IMG/VR virus record: IMGVR_UViG_3300008459_000361
Coordinates: 1-24,855 of that record
Source: a virus
Length of the DNA stretch: 24,855 nt
Strand: one strand, 5' to 3'
Shown: positions 13,636-17,628 of the stretch, piece after piece
Numbering within the stretch: position 1 is the stretch's first letter
Layout of the letters: each line of letters starts with the position of its first letter
Notes under the pieces: generated by a model
The model's input: only the letters and a program-made list of their open reading frames with translations
Database searches by the model: none
Told to the model about the DNA's origin: nothing
Program-made: the position numbers and the translations under genes

Positions 13636-13709
13636 TCCTCCATGGTGTAATGGTAACACAACGGGCTTTGAACTCGTTATCCTTGGTTCGATTCCAAGTG
13701 GGGGTGCCA
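13636..13709 (+). tRNA. tRNA-Gln(TTG)
   Basis: Acceptor tcctcca/tgggggt with an unpaired 1-72 (T-T), compatible with the weak first pair of Gln tRNAs. Anticodon arm acggg-CTTTGAA-ctcgt, T-arm cttgg-ttcgatt-ccaag, discriminator G, CCA. Confidence 0.92.
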
Positions 13710-13717
13710 TGGTTTAT

Positions 13718-13796
13718 CTGTGTGTAATGTCAGCCAGGTCAGACGGCTCGCCTTGGAAGTGAGAGGTCGCAAGTTCGAATCTTGCCACACAGACCA
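13718..13796 (+). tRNA. tRNA-Pro(TGG)
   Basis: Acceptor ctgtgtg/cacacag, D-stem gtc/gac with a long loop, anticodon arm ctcgc-CTTGGAA-gtgag, T-arm gcaag-ttcgaat-cttgc, A73, CCA. A second Pro(TGG) is at 19523. Confidence 0.93.
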
Positions 13797-13808
13797 TTAG
13801 TTTTATGT

Positions 13809-13886
13809 GCGGCGGTAGCGCAATTGGTAGGAGGCAACAGTCTTAAACTCTGTACAGTGTGGGTTCGAATCCCATCCGCCGTACCA
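13809..13886 (+). tRNA. tRNA-Leu(TAA) with short variable loop
   Basis: Acceptor gcggcgg/ccgccgt, anticodon loop CTTAAAC (TAA) on ACAG/CTGT, T-arm gtggg-ttcgaat-cccat, A73 (Leu identity), CCA. The variable loop is only about 5 nt, whereas bacterial Leu tRNAs are class II. The D-stem is poor (two pairs). Confidence 0.85.
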
Positions 13887-13889
13887 CAT

Positions 13890-13966
13890 GCCCTTGTGGT
13901 GGAATTGGTAGACACGCATCGTTGAGGTCGATGTATCTGTAGGTTCGAGTCCTATCAAGGGTACCA
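13890..13966 (+). tRNA. tRNA-Leu(GAG) with short variable loop
   Basis: Acceptor gcccttg/caagggt, Leu-type D-arm gtggaattggtagacac, anticodon arm catcg-TTGAGGT-cgatg (GAG), T-arm gtagg-ttcgagt-cctat, A73, CCA. The variable loop is 5 nt (tatct), although the D-arm is leucine-like. Confidence 0.9.
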
Positions 13967-13978
13967 AATAGTTTCTAT

Positions 13979-14054
13979 GGTGTTAGTAGTGTAGTGGTCT
14001 GCACCTCGCTCTGTGAAAGCGATAGTATGGGATCGTTCCCCATCTAGCACCCCA
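13979..14054 (+). tRNA. tRNA-His(GTG) with unusual T-loop
   Basis: Eight-pair acceptor including G-1 (13979) with C73, the His identity pair. Anticodon arm tcgct-CTGTGAA-agcga. T-stem ATGGG/CCCAT closes ATCGTTC instead of TTCGANN, the same change as in Asp 12491. CCA encoded. Confidence 0.9.
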
Positions 14055-14063
14055 AAAAAATTT

Positions 14064-14139
14064 GCCGCTTTAGCTGATGTGGTCATAGCACCGGTTTGAA
14101 GCACCGAGGAAAGAGGTTCGATCCCTCTAGGCGGCACCA
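14064..14139 (+). tRNA. tRNA-Phe(GAA)
   Basis: Acceptor gccgctt/aggcggc, D-stem gct/agc, anticodon loop TTGAAGC (GAA) on CGGT/ACCG, T-arm agagg-ttcgatc-cctct, A73, CCA. Followed after 5 nt by element E4. Confidence 0.92.
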
Positions 14140-14144
14140 AGTTT

Positions 14145-14210
14145 AGGTTGCGTTCAGCAAACTTTTATACATTTGACTTCTAATCAAAACCGTAAAAAAA
14201 GCAACCTGTT
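14145..14210 (+). ncRNA. E4: T-armless tRNA-like spacer element
   Basis: Closing stem AGGTTGC (14145-14151) / GCAACCT (14201-14207). D-like GTT-CAGCA-AAC. Anticodon-like arm TTTGA-CTTCTAA-TCAAA (loop C-T-TCT-A-A, Arg-like). A-rich 12-nt replacement of the T-arm, then G-TT. It is a near copy of E3 with T-to-C in the triplet and one-base indels in A/T runs. It precedes a protein gene rather than a tRNA. Confidence 0.6.
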
Positions 14211-14232
14211 AAATGTTTAAAAGGAGTATAAC

Positions 14233-14493
14233 ATGAATCGATATAAAAATTTATTTCGTATAAAGCGTTTGCTCCTGGGCAAAGTAGAACACGAAATAAC
14301 TGTTCGCAACATTAACGGCAACTACCACTGCCGGGTGTTTACAAATGGCGAATTGAATCAAGAGGCAGTTTGTTTGAGTAAGAGTGACATAGGTTACACT
14401 TGCCGCAATCTGTTGCGTTGGGAAGACAAGTGTGGCAACATTAGCGAATTTGCTAGTGCGGCTCGAGCACGACAAAATACAGCATATATTTAA
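14233..14493 (+). CDS. Small hypothetical protein embedded in the tRNA array
   Basis: 86 residues, basic, with four Cys (near 33, 47, 57 and 67) that are not in obvious CxxC pairs. HEITVRNINGNYHCRVFTNGE suggests a beta-rich start and the C-terminal half is helical and Arg-rich. AAAAGGAG lies 8 nt upstream of the ATG, so translation is expected. It is not a known RNA-processing enzyme by inspection. It is preceded by E4 and followed by a 7-codon reading frame with its own ribosome site. Confidence 0.75.
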   Translation: MNRYKNLFRIKRLLLGKVEHEITVRNINGNYHCRVFTNGELNQEAVCLSKSDIGYTCRNLLRWEDKCGNISEFASAARARQNTAYI

Positions 14494-14505
14494 AAGGAGA
14501 ATGAC

Positions 14506-14529
14506 ATGAAACGTTCAGGTAAACGTTAG
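14506..14529 (+). CDS. Seven-codon reading frame (MKRSGKR) with strong ribosome site
   Basis: AAAAGGAG lies 7 nt before ATG, and the frame ends at TAG after seven codons rich in Arg and Lys. A 9-bp hairpin (14529-14537 with 14557-14565) begins at the stop codon. The leader-peptide-plus-hairpin layout resembles an attenuator. It could equally be the remnant of a lost gene. Confidence 0.35.
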   Translation: MKRSGKR

Positions 14530-14565
14530 TGTCATCCTAGACCCCCGTATGGTCCTGGATGGCAC
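14529..14565 (+). promoter_or_regulatory. Hairpin after the seven-codon frame
   Basis: GTGTCATCC pairs with GGATGGCAC (one G-T), and inside it GACC/GGTC can pair. No T-run follows, so it is not a simple terminator. It starts at the stop codon of the mini reading frame, so a ribosome stalled there would prevent it from forming. Confidence 0.45.
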
Positions 14566-14592
14566 GTAAAAGAAAATCTATTACGAATCCAT

Positions 14593-14668
14593 CCACAGCT
14601 GGCGTTAACGGTAGCGTACTCGGCTCTTAACCGATGAGGTGTCAGTTCGAATCTGACGCTGTGGACCA
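14593..14668 (+). tRNA. tRNA-Lys(CTT)
   Basis: Acceptor ccacagc/gctgtgg, anticodon loop CTCTTAA (CTT) on TCGG/CCGA, T-arm gtcag-ttcgaat-ctgac, A73, CCA. Confidence 0.94.
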
Positions 14669-14671
14669 TAT

Positions 14672-14746
14672 GGGGGTATAATTCAACGGCTAGAATAGCT
14701 GGCTTTTAACCAGTCTATCAGGGTTCGATTCCCTGTGCCCCTACCA
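14672..14746 (+). tRNA. tRNA-Lys(TTT)
   Basis: Acceptor gggggta/tgcccct, anticodon arm CTGG-CTTTTAA-CCAG, T-arm caggg-ttcgatt-ccctg, A73. Its CCA can be drawn into the helix of the following spacer element. Confidence 0.95.
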
Positions 14747-14832
14747 TATGCAAACACATTACACTGACTGCTTCAACAGTCAGACATATTTGAAGATATG
14801 CCGGATATCCATGCGGGTAGTGTGTTTACATA
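14747..14832 (+). ncRNA. Four-way-junction spacer RNA with complementary hairpin loops
   Basis: 14747-14762 pairs with 14817-14832: 14 Watson-Crick pairs, one G-U and one C-A in 16 positions. The helix can extend into the Lys CCA on the left. Inside are CTGACTG-cttcaa-CAGTCAG (14764-14783), CATAT-ttgaag-ATATG (14785-14800) and CCG/CGG (14801-14816) over the palindrome GGATATCC. Loops CTTCAA (14771-14776) and TTGAAG (14790-14795) are exact reverse complements, so a six-base kissing interaction is possible. tRNA-Met starts 1 nt later. Confidence 0.65.
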
Positions 14833-14833
14833 T

Positions 14834-14909
14834 GGTGATGTAGCATAGCGGCTAATGCAGTTCCTTCATACGGAAAAGATCGTCGGTTCGAGTCCGACCA
14901 TCACTACCA
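14834..14909 (+). tRNA. tRNA-Met(CAT) or Ile2(CAT)
   Basis: Acceptor ggtgatg/catcact (first pair G-T), D-stem gcat/atgc, anticodon loop TTCATAC (CAT), T-arm gtcgg-ttcgagt-ccgac, A73, CCA. Whether C34 is modified to lysidine (Ile, ATA) cannot be read from the gene. Confidence 0.9.
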
Positions 14910-14912
14910 AAT

Positions 14913-14988
14913 GTCCCGTTCGTCTAGAGGCCTAGGACAGCAGCCTTTCACGTTGTCAACACCGGTTCGAATCCGGTACGGGACGCCA
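14913..14988 (+). tRNA. tRNA-Glu(TTC), second copy
   Basis: Acceptor gtcccgt/acgggac, anticodon loop CTTTCAC (TTC), T-arm accgg-ttcgaat-ccggt, discriminator G as in bacterial Glu tRNAs, CCA. Confidence 0.94.
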
Positions 14989-15004
14989 ACTTTAGGAGTA
15001 AATT

Positions 15005-15178
15005 ATGAAAACAGTTTTTTTTGAAAATGTCTTTAACAGAGAAAAATTTTATTGTAAAGATACTAAAGATATTCGTATAATTGACGGTATAGAATATCTA
15101 CGAGTTTTCAGAGATGGCACTCAACGAGATTGTCTAGTTAAGAAAGACAGCCTTAAAAAAGTACCTGAAAAGAAATAA
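15005..15178 (+). CDS. Small hypothetical protein (57 residues) in the tRNA array
   Basis: ATG follows TAGGAGTAAATT, a good ribosome site. The protein is charged and probably beta-rich (IRIIDGIEYLRVFRDGTQRDCLVKKDSL), like small phage proteins with an SH3-like or ubiquitin-like strand order, but no family was recognised. It sits between tRNA-Glu and tRNA-Val with only 1 nt before the latter. Confidence 0.65.
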   Translation: MKTVFFENVFNREKFYCKDTKDIRIIDGIEYLRVFRDGTQRDCLVKKDSLKKVPEKK

Positions 15179-15179
15179 C

Positions 15180-15253
15180 GCCTCGGTCGTCTAATGGAAG
15201 GGCCCTGTTTTTACACAGCAGAGATGGGAGTTCGATTCTCCAACGAGGTACCA
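15180..15253 (+). tRNA. tRNA-Val(TAC)
   Basis: Acceptor gcctcgg/acgaggt (six pairs plus a G-A), D-stem gtc/ggc, anticodon arm ctgtt-TTTACAC-agcag (TAC), T-loop TTCGATT, A73, CCA. Starts 1 nt after the stop of the 57-residue gene. Confidence 0.9.
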
Positions 15254-15457
15254 TACAGACCCCGGTTTACACTTTTACGTTATTAAAGTGCGCGATTGCT
15301 GTAAGCGATAACAGCACGGTGCATTGGATCTACCGCAAGGTTCTCTTTAGGAACGACTTGAGAAATCACAAAGGCGGGACGCTAACCCGTCTAAATGGAA
15401 AAATACGTGGACAGAGTAACAGCTCAGTCTAGGGCTCCTGTGGTGGGAGTAGCTAGA
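15254..15457 (+). other. Gene-free structured stretch within the array
   Basis: No convincing reading frame and no tRNA. Local stems are dense: CACTTT/AAAGTG, TGCTGT/ACAGCA, GTTC/GGAAC, CGGG-ACGCTAA-CCCG (anticodon-arm-like, but with C at position 33) and GTCTAG/CTAGAC enclosing CTCC/GGAG. This may be one or more structured RNAs or eroded tRNA genes. Confidence 0.4.
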
Positions 15458-15596
15458 CACTTTATAAAAGCTCTTTGAAGTTTAACTACACTTGAGAACA
15501 CGAGTTAGGTGCGAAGTCGACTACACACCGAAAGTGCAAGGAAGATACGGAGTTAGACAGTTTGGTTCGATTCCAACAGAGAGCCTCTATAAAGTG
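15458..15596 (+). ncRNA. tRNA-like RNA inside an extended helix, no CCA
   Basis: CACTTTATA (15458-15466) pairs with TATAAAGTG (15588-15596). After a 3x3 internal loop, GCTCTTT (15470-15476) pairs with AGAGAGC (15578-15584) like an acceptor stem. A D-like AAGT/ACTT hairpin (15478-15493) and a classic T-arm with loop TTCGATT (15561-15577) follow. The anticodon region is replaced by 67 nt containing GAGTTAG twice (15502, 15550). The 3' strand is followed by CTC, not CCA. Resembles a tRNA mimic (the YrlA Y-RNA class is one possibility) or an interrupted tRNA. Confidence 0.5.
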
Positions 15597-15601
15597 AATA
15601 T

Positions 15602-15679
15602 GCGGGTAGACAGGACAAGGGGCGTCCAGCAGCCTTCCAAGCTGAAGATCGCGGAGTTCGACTCTCCCTACCCGCTCCA
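15602..15679 (+). tRNA. tRNA-Gly(TCC)
   Basis: Acceptor gcgggta/tacccgc, D-stem gac/gtc, anticodon arm CAGC-CTTCCAA-GCTG, T-loop TTCGACT with four T-stem pairs, discriminator T, CCA. Confidence 0.92.
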
Positions 15680-15684
15680 ATCAT

Positions 15685-15775
15685 GGAGGGTTATCTGGGC
15701 TGGGCCCAGCACGGTCTTGAAAACCGATGGAGTTTGAAATACAGCTTGGAGTTCGATTCTACCATCCCTCCTCCA
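15685..15775 (+). tRNA. tRNA-Ser(TGA)
   Basis: Class II, 91 nt. Acceptor GGAGGG/CCCTCC with one extra unpaired position, D-arm CTGGG/CCCAG, anticodon arm acggt-CTTGAAA-accg (TGA), long variable arm, T-loop TTCGATT on a T-stem with two mismatches, CCA encoded. Confidence 0.85.
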
Positions 15776-15782
15776 AATTATT

Positions 15783-15874
15783 GCCAGCGAGACTTGGAAG
15801 TCAGAGAGGTCTTATAAGCCTTTTAGCGCCAGATTAGCGTTCTTGAGAGGGTTCGATCCCCTCCGCTGGTACCA
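15783..15874 (+). tRNA. Class II tRNA with apparent TAT anticodon (identity uncertain)
   Basis: Acceptor gccagcg/cgctggt, D-arm GACT-tgga-AGTC, anticodon loop CTTATAA on gaggt/gcctt, variable arm agcgc-cagatta-gcgtt, T-arm gaggg-ttcgatc-ccctc, A73, CCA. TAT would read ATA (Ile), but a long variable arm belongs to Leu, Ser or Tyr tRNAs, so the amino acid is unclear. Confidence 0.75.
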
Positions 15875-15905
15875 GTTAAGGGATAGACGATAGTTTAGAG
15901 TCCCA

Positions 15906-16020
15906 CCCAACCTAGCATAGTGGCTCAGCTATGTGACAGCACAAGAACGGTTAGGAGTGGTCTTTCATTGACTTGACTATTCGAGACAATCCAGTGAGTC
16001 CTCCCAGGAGGATAGTTGGG
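15906..16020 (+). ncRNA. Structured spacer RNA between the TAT tRNA and tRNA-Leu(TAG) (candidate)
   Basis: 15906-15914 pairs with 16013-16020 (eight pairs and a bulged C). Inside are CATAG-tggctcag-CTATG (15916-15933) and TCCTC/GAGGA (near 15999-16012), with weaker GTCT/AGAC pairing between them. No reading frame. It ends 14 nt before tRNA-Leu. Confidence 0.35.
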
Positions 16021-16034
16021 CTCCCGACCTTTAT

Positions 16035-16111
16035 GCCTTCGTACGCTAATTGGTAGTGCGGATAGTTTTAGAAACTGTTGGTTGGGGGTTCGAATCCGCC
16101 CGAAGGTACCA
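16035..16111 (+). tRNA. tRNA-Leu(TAG) with short variable loop
   Basis: Acceptor gccttcg/cgaaggt, D-stem CGC/GCG, anticodon arm atagt-TTTAGAA-actgt (TAG), 5-nt variable loop, T-loop TTCGAAT, A73, CCA. Its D-arm is identical to that of tRNA-Leu(CAA) at 16445, so the two are duplicates. A class II Leu(TAG) also exists at 17698. Confidence 0.9.
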
Positions 16112-16132
16112 AATTTTTAATAGGAGGATGCT

Positions 16133-16156
16133 ATGTCATCGCTAAACGCAATGTAA
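16133..16156 (+). CDS. Seven-codon reading frame (MSSLNAM) in front of the 89-residue gene
   Basis: TAGGAGG lies 6 nt before this ATG, the strongest ribosome site in the area, yet the frame ends after seven codons. The next gene starts 17 nt downstream in the -1 frame and has no ribosome site of its own, so translation may be coupled by termination-reinitiation, or a single-base sequence error separates them. Confidence 0.4.
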   Translation: MSSLNAM

Positions 16157-16173
16157 GTAAAAAGTTTCGTAAA

Positions 16174-16443
16174 ATGTCTGAAGTCTATAAAATATTTTCC
16201 CGTCAATGGAAACATGTGCTAGACTACAGTGAAGAGTCTCTAATTGAAATGTTCAACTATGAGTCACACGGAACTGACATAACAAACAGACAACGAAATG
16301 GATACTACGTTGGCAAGCAATGGCTTAACGTCCATATCGACATGTGGAAGGAAGACTTTGAAAAAGGTTATCTACGCAAACAAGAATTATACGATGATCC
16401 AACTTTTCCCAATTGGTGGTTGGACAGCGTGTTTAAGAAATAA
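16174..16443 (+). CDS. Hypothetical protein (89 residues) in the tRNA array
   Basis: Starts at ATG 16174 (MSEVYKIF). The open frame extends further upstream but has no in-frame ATG with a ribosome site. Acidic/aromatic, Trp-rich, helical protein (HVLDYSEESLIEMFNYESHG) with no recognised family. Translation probably depends on the seven-codon frame upstream. tRNA-Leu(CAA) begins 1 nt after the stop. Confidence 0.65.
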   Translation: MSEVYKIFSRQWKHVLDYSEESLIEMFNYESHGTDITNRQRNGYYVGKQWLNVHIDMWKEDFEKGYLRKQELYDDPTFPNWWLDSVFKK

Positions 16444-16444
16444 T

Positions 16445-16521
16445 GCCCCGTTACGCTAATTGGTAGTGCGGATTCTCTCAAAAAGAGTTGGTTGTAGGTT
16501 CAAATCTTACACGGGGTACCA
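16445..16521 (+). tRNA. tRNA-Leu(CAA) with short variable loop
   Basis: Acceptor gccccgt/acggggt, D-stem CGC/GCG, anticodon arm attct-CTCAAAA-agagt (CAA), 5-nt variable loop, T-loop TTCAAAT, A73, CCA. Paralogue of tRNA-Leu 16035. Confidence 0.92.
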
Positions 16522-16522
16522 G

Positions 16523-17092
16523 TTATTTTGTTTTGTTTCGCATAACACCCCTCTCGGCCATCCAGCGTCGAACATCTTCGACACTTTTTGCACCGTTTCT
16601 GCGATAATGGGTTCTTATAAATTTATAAATTTCAGCGCGAGTTAATTCTGGTTTTATATCATAGACGCTTAATCCAATTCTGAGTTTGCCTTTTTCTATG
16701 TTATTTACAGCATGGGGAATTGTAACATTTAATTTAACCCATTGTTTTTCTGGGACAACATAACTGTCAACAAGATTATCTTCACTATCGTAGAAATCGG
16801 TAGTAACATTTGATCCACCTGTTTCAAGATGATAATTGTAAGCAACGGTTCTATCAAGGTCCGTGTGTATATCTAGGTTACCGCTGATAACCCTAACGTC
16901 AACCTTGTGTGGAAAATCAAATATACTTGATACCCATTTTGAAATTATCGCTGTTGGATCATAAATTTTTATTTGTGGAGCATATTCTATTATAAAAGTA
17001 TTTGGTTGGGATCTAGCACATTCGTAAATTGCTTTTATTACTTCTTCCGGAGGATGAGGGAAATTTTCGTAAGTTAAATTAGGCGTTGGCAT
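16523..17092 (-). CDS. Putative 2OG-Fe(II) oxygenase, inverted within the array
   Basis: 189 residues from ATG 17092 (MPTPNLTYENF). A longer frame upstream is only the complement of tRNA-Arg and is not coding. The facial triad is visible: H76-T-D78, H127 (IPHAVNN) and R138 (KLRIGLSV) for 2-oxoglutarate, with the beta-strand pattern of Asp/Asn-hydroxylase-type oxygenases. Substrate unknown. It is the only minus-strand gene in the array, its stop is 1 nt from the end of tRNA-Leu(CAA), and no promoter is obvious upstream. It would be transcribed against the array. Confidence 0.7.
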   Translation of the reverse strand: MPTPNLTYENFPHPPEEVIKAIYECARSQPNTFIIEYAPQIKIYDPTAIISKWVSSIFDFPHKVDVRVISGNLDIHTDLDRTVAYNYHLETGGSNVTTDFYDSEDNLVDSYVVPEKQWVKLNVTIPHAVNNIEKGKLRIGLSVYDIKPELTRAEIYKFIRTHYRRNGAKSVEDVRRWMAERGVMRNKTK

Positions 17093-17116
17093 GCATTTAT
17101 TTACAAAATATATTTT

Positions 17117-17193
17117 ACCGCTATGGTCTAACTGGACAAGGCAACACTCTTCTAAAGTGTCCGATGGGGGTTCGAATCCCTCTGGCGGTACCA
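17117..17193 (+). tRNA. tRNA-Arg(TCT), second copy
   Basis: Acceptor accgcta/tggcggt, anticodon arm acact-CTTCTAA-agtgt, T-arm ggggg-ttcgaat-ccctc, A73, CCA. It duplicates the decoding of tRNA-Arg 775 but the body sequence is different. Confidence 0.94.
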
Positions 17194-17199
17194 AATAAA

Positions 17200-17275
17200 G
17201 CTGATATGGCACAGTAGGTAGCGCACCTCCTTGGTAAGGAGAAGGTCGCCAGTTCGATTCTGGCTATCAGCACCA
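17200..17275 (+). tRNA. tRNA-Thr(GGT)
   Basis: Acceptor gctgata/tatcagc, anticodon loop TTGGTAA (GGT), T-arm gccag-ttcgatt-ctggc, A73. The CCA is directly followed by a -35 box. Confidence 0.95.
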
Positions 17276-17304
17276 TTGACAAATGATTAAATTTAATATA
17301 CAAT
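17276..17304 (+). promoter_or_regulatory. Sigma70-type promoter for the rpoZ-like gene
   Basis: TTGACA at 17276-17281 immediately after a tRNA CCA, 17-nt spacer with TTAAAT, TACAAT at 17299-17304. It starts a transcript 5' of the omega-like gene and the following tRNAs. Confidence 0.85.
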
Positions 17305-17325
17305 CAATACATAGGAAAACAAATT

Positions 17326-17541
17326 ATGGCACGAATTACAAGCGAACTAGCAGTTTCAAAAATTGGTAATAGATACGACCTTGTATTGGTTGCATCCTTA
17401 CGTGTAAGAGAATTACGAAAAGGACATCTGCCCATGGCAAAAAAGAAAGGTGGAGGCGACATTGTCACTGCTCTTCGTGAAATTGAAGAAGGCAAGATTA
17501 ACGGAAAAGAATATCTAGAGAAATTGCGAAAGCATAAGTAA
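17326..17541 (+). CDS. rpoZ: RNA polymerase omega subunit-like protein
   Basis: 71 residues. MARITSELAVSKIGNRYDLVLVA at the N-terminus (seen in two parts: the MAR start and IGNRYDLVLVA, residues 13-23) and ALREIEEGKIN near 49-59 are the two conserved blocks of bacterial RpoZ. Host omega is usually 70-100 residues, so this is near full length, with the loop between blocks shortened. Omega binds the beta' subunit, helps assemble the core enzyme and forms part of the ppGpp site. A phage copy could replace host omega and alter ppGpp response or promoter choice. It has its own consensus promoter and AGGA upstream of the ATG. Confidence 0.9.
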   Translation: MARITSELAVSKIGNRYDLVLVASLRVRELRKGHLPMAKKKGGGDIVTALREIEEGKINGKEYLEKLRKHK

Positions 17542-17547
17542 GTTTAT

Positions 17548-17623
17548 AGCGGTGTATGGAAGTGGTCATCCGCTTGGTCTCATAAGCCAAGAATCGCTGG
17601 TTCGAATCCAGCCTCCGCAACCA
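17548..17623 (+). tRNA. tRNA-Met(CAT), possible initiator
   Basis: Acceptor agcggtg/ctccgca has a 1-72 mismatch (A-A), the hallmark of bacterial initiators, and T6-T67. Anticodon arm ttggt-CTCATAA-gccaa has two of the three G-C pairs typical of initiators. T-arm gctgg-ttcgaat-ccagc, A73, CCA. Initiator function is inferred. Confidence 0.88.
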
Positions 17624-17628
17624 GTTTT

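Noticed and set aside
12531-13650. Plus-strand frames through tRNA genes (12531-12821, 13136-13339, 13390-13650)
   Set aside because: They cross several complete tRNA genes and E elements, have no ribosome sites and show no protein-like composition.
15254-15601. tmRNA
   Set aside because: A T-arm and acceptor-like stem exist, but there is no CCA, no Ala-type acceptor with a G-U pair, and no tag reading frame followed by a stop was found.
17093-17303. N-terminal extension of the minus-strand oxygenase and the frame 17121-17303
   Set aside because: Both read the complement of tRNA-Arg and tRNA-Thr (PPEGFEPPSDTLEE type). The oxygenase starts at 17092.
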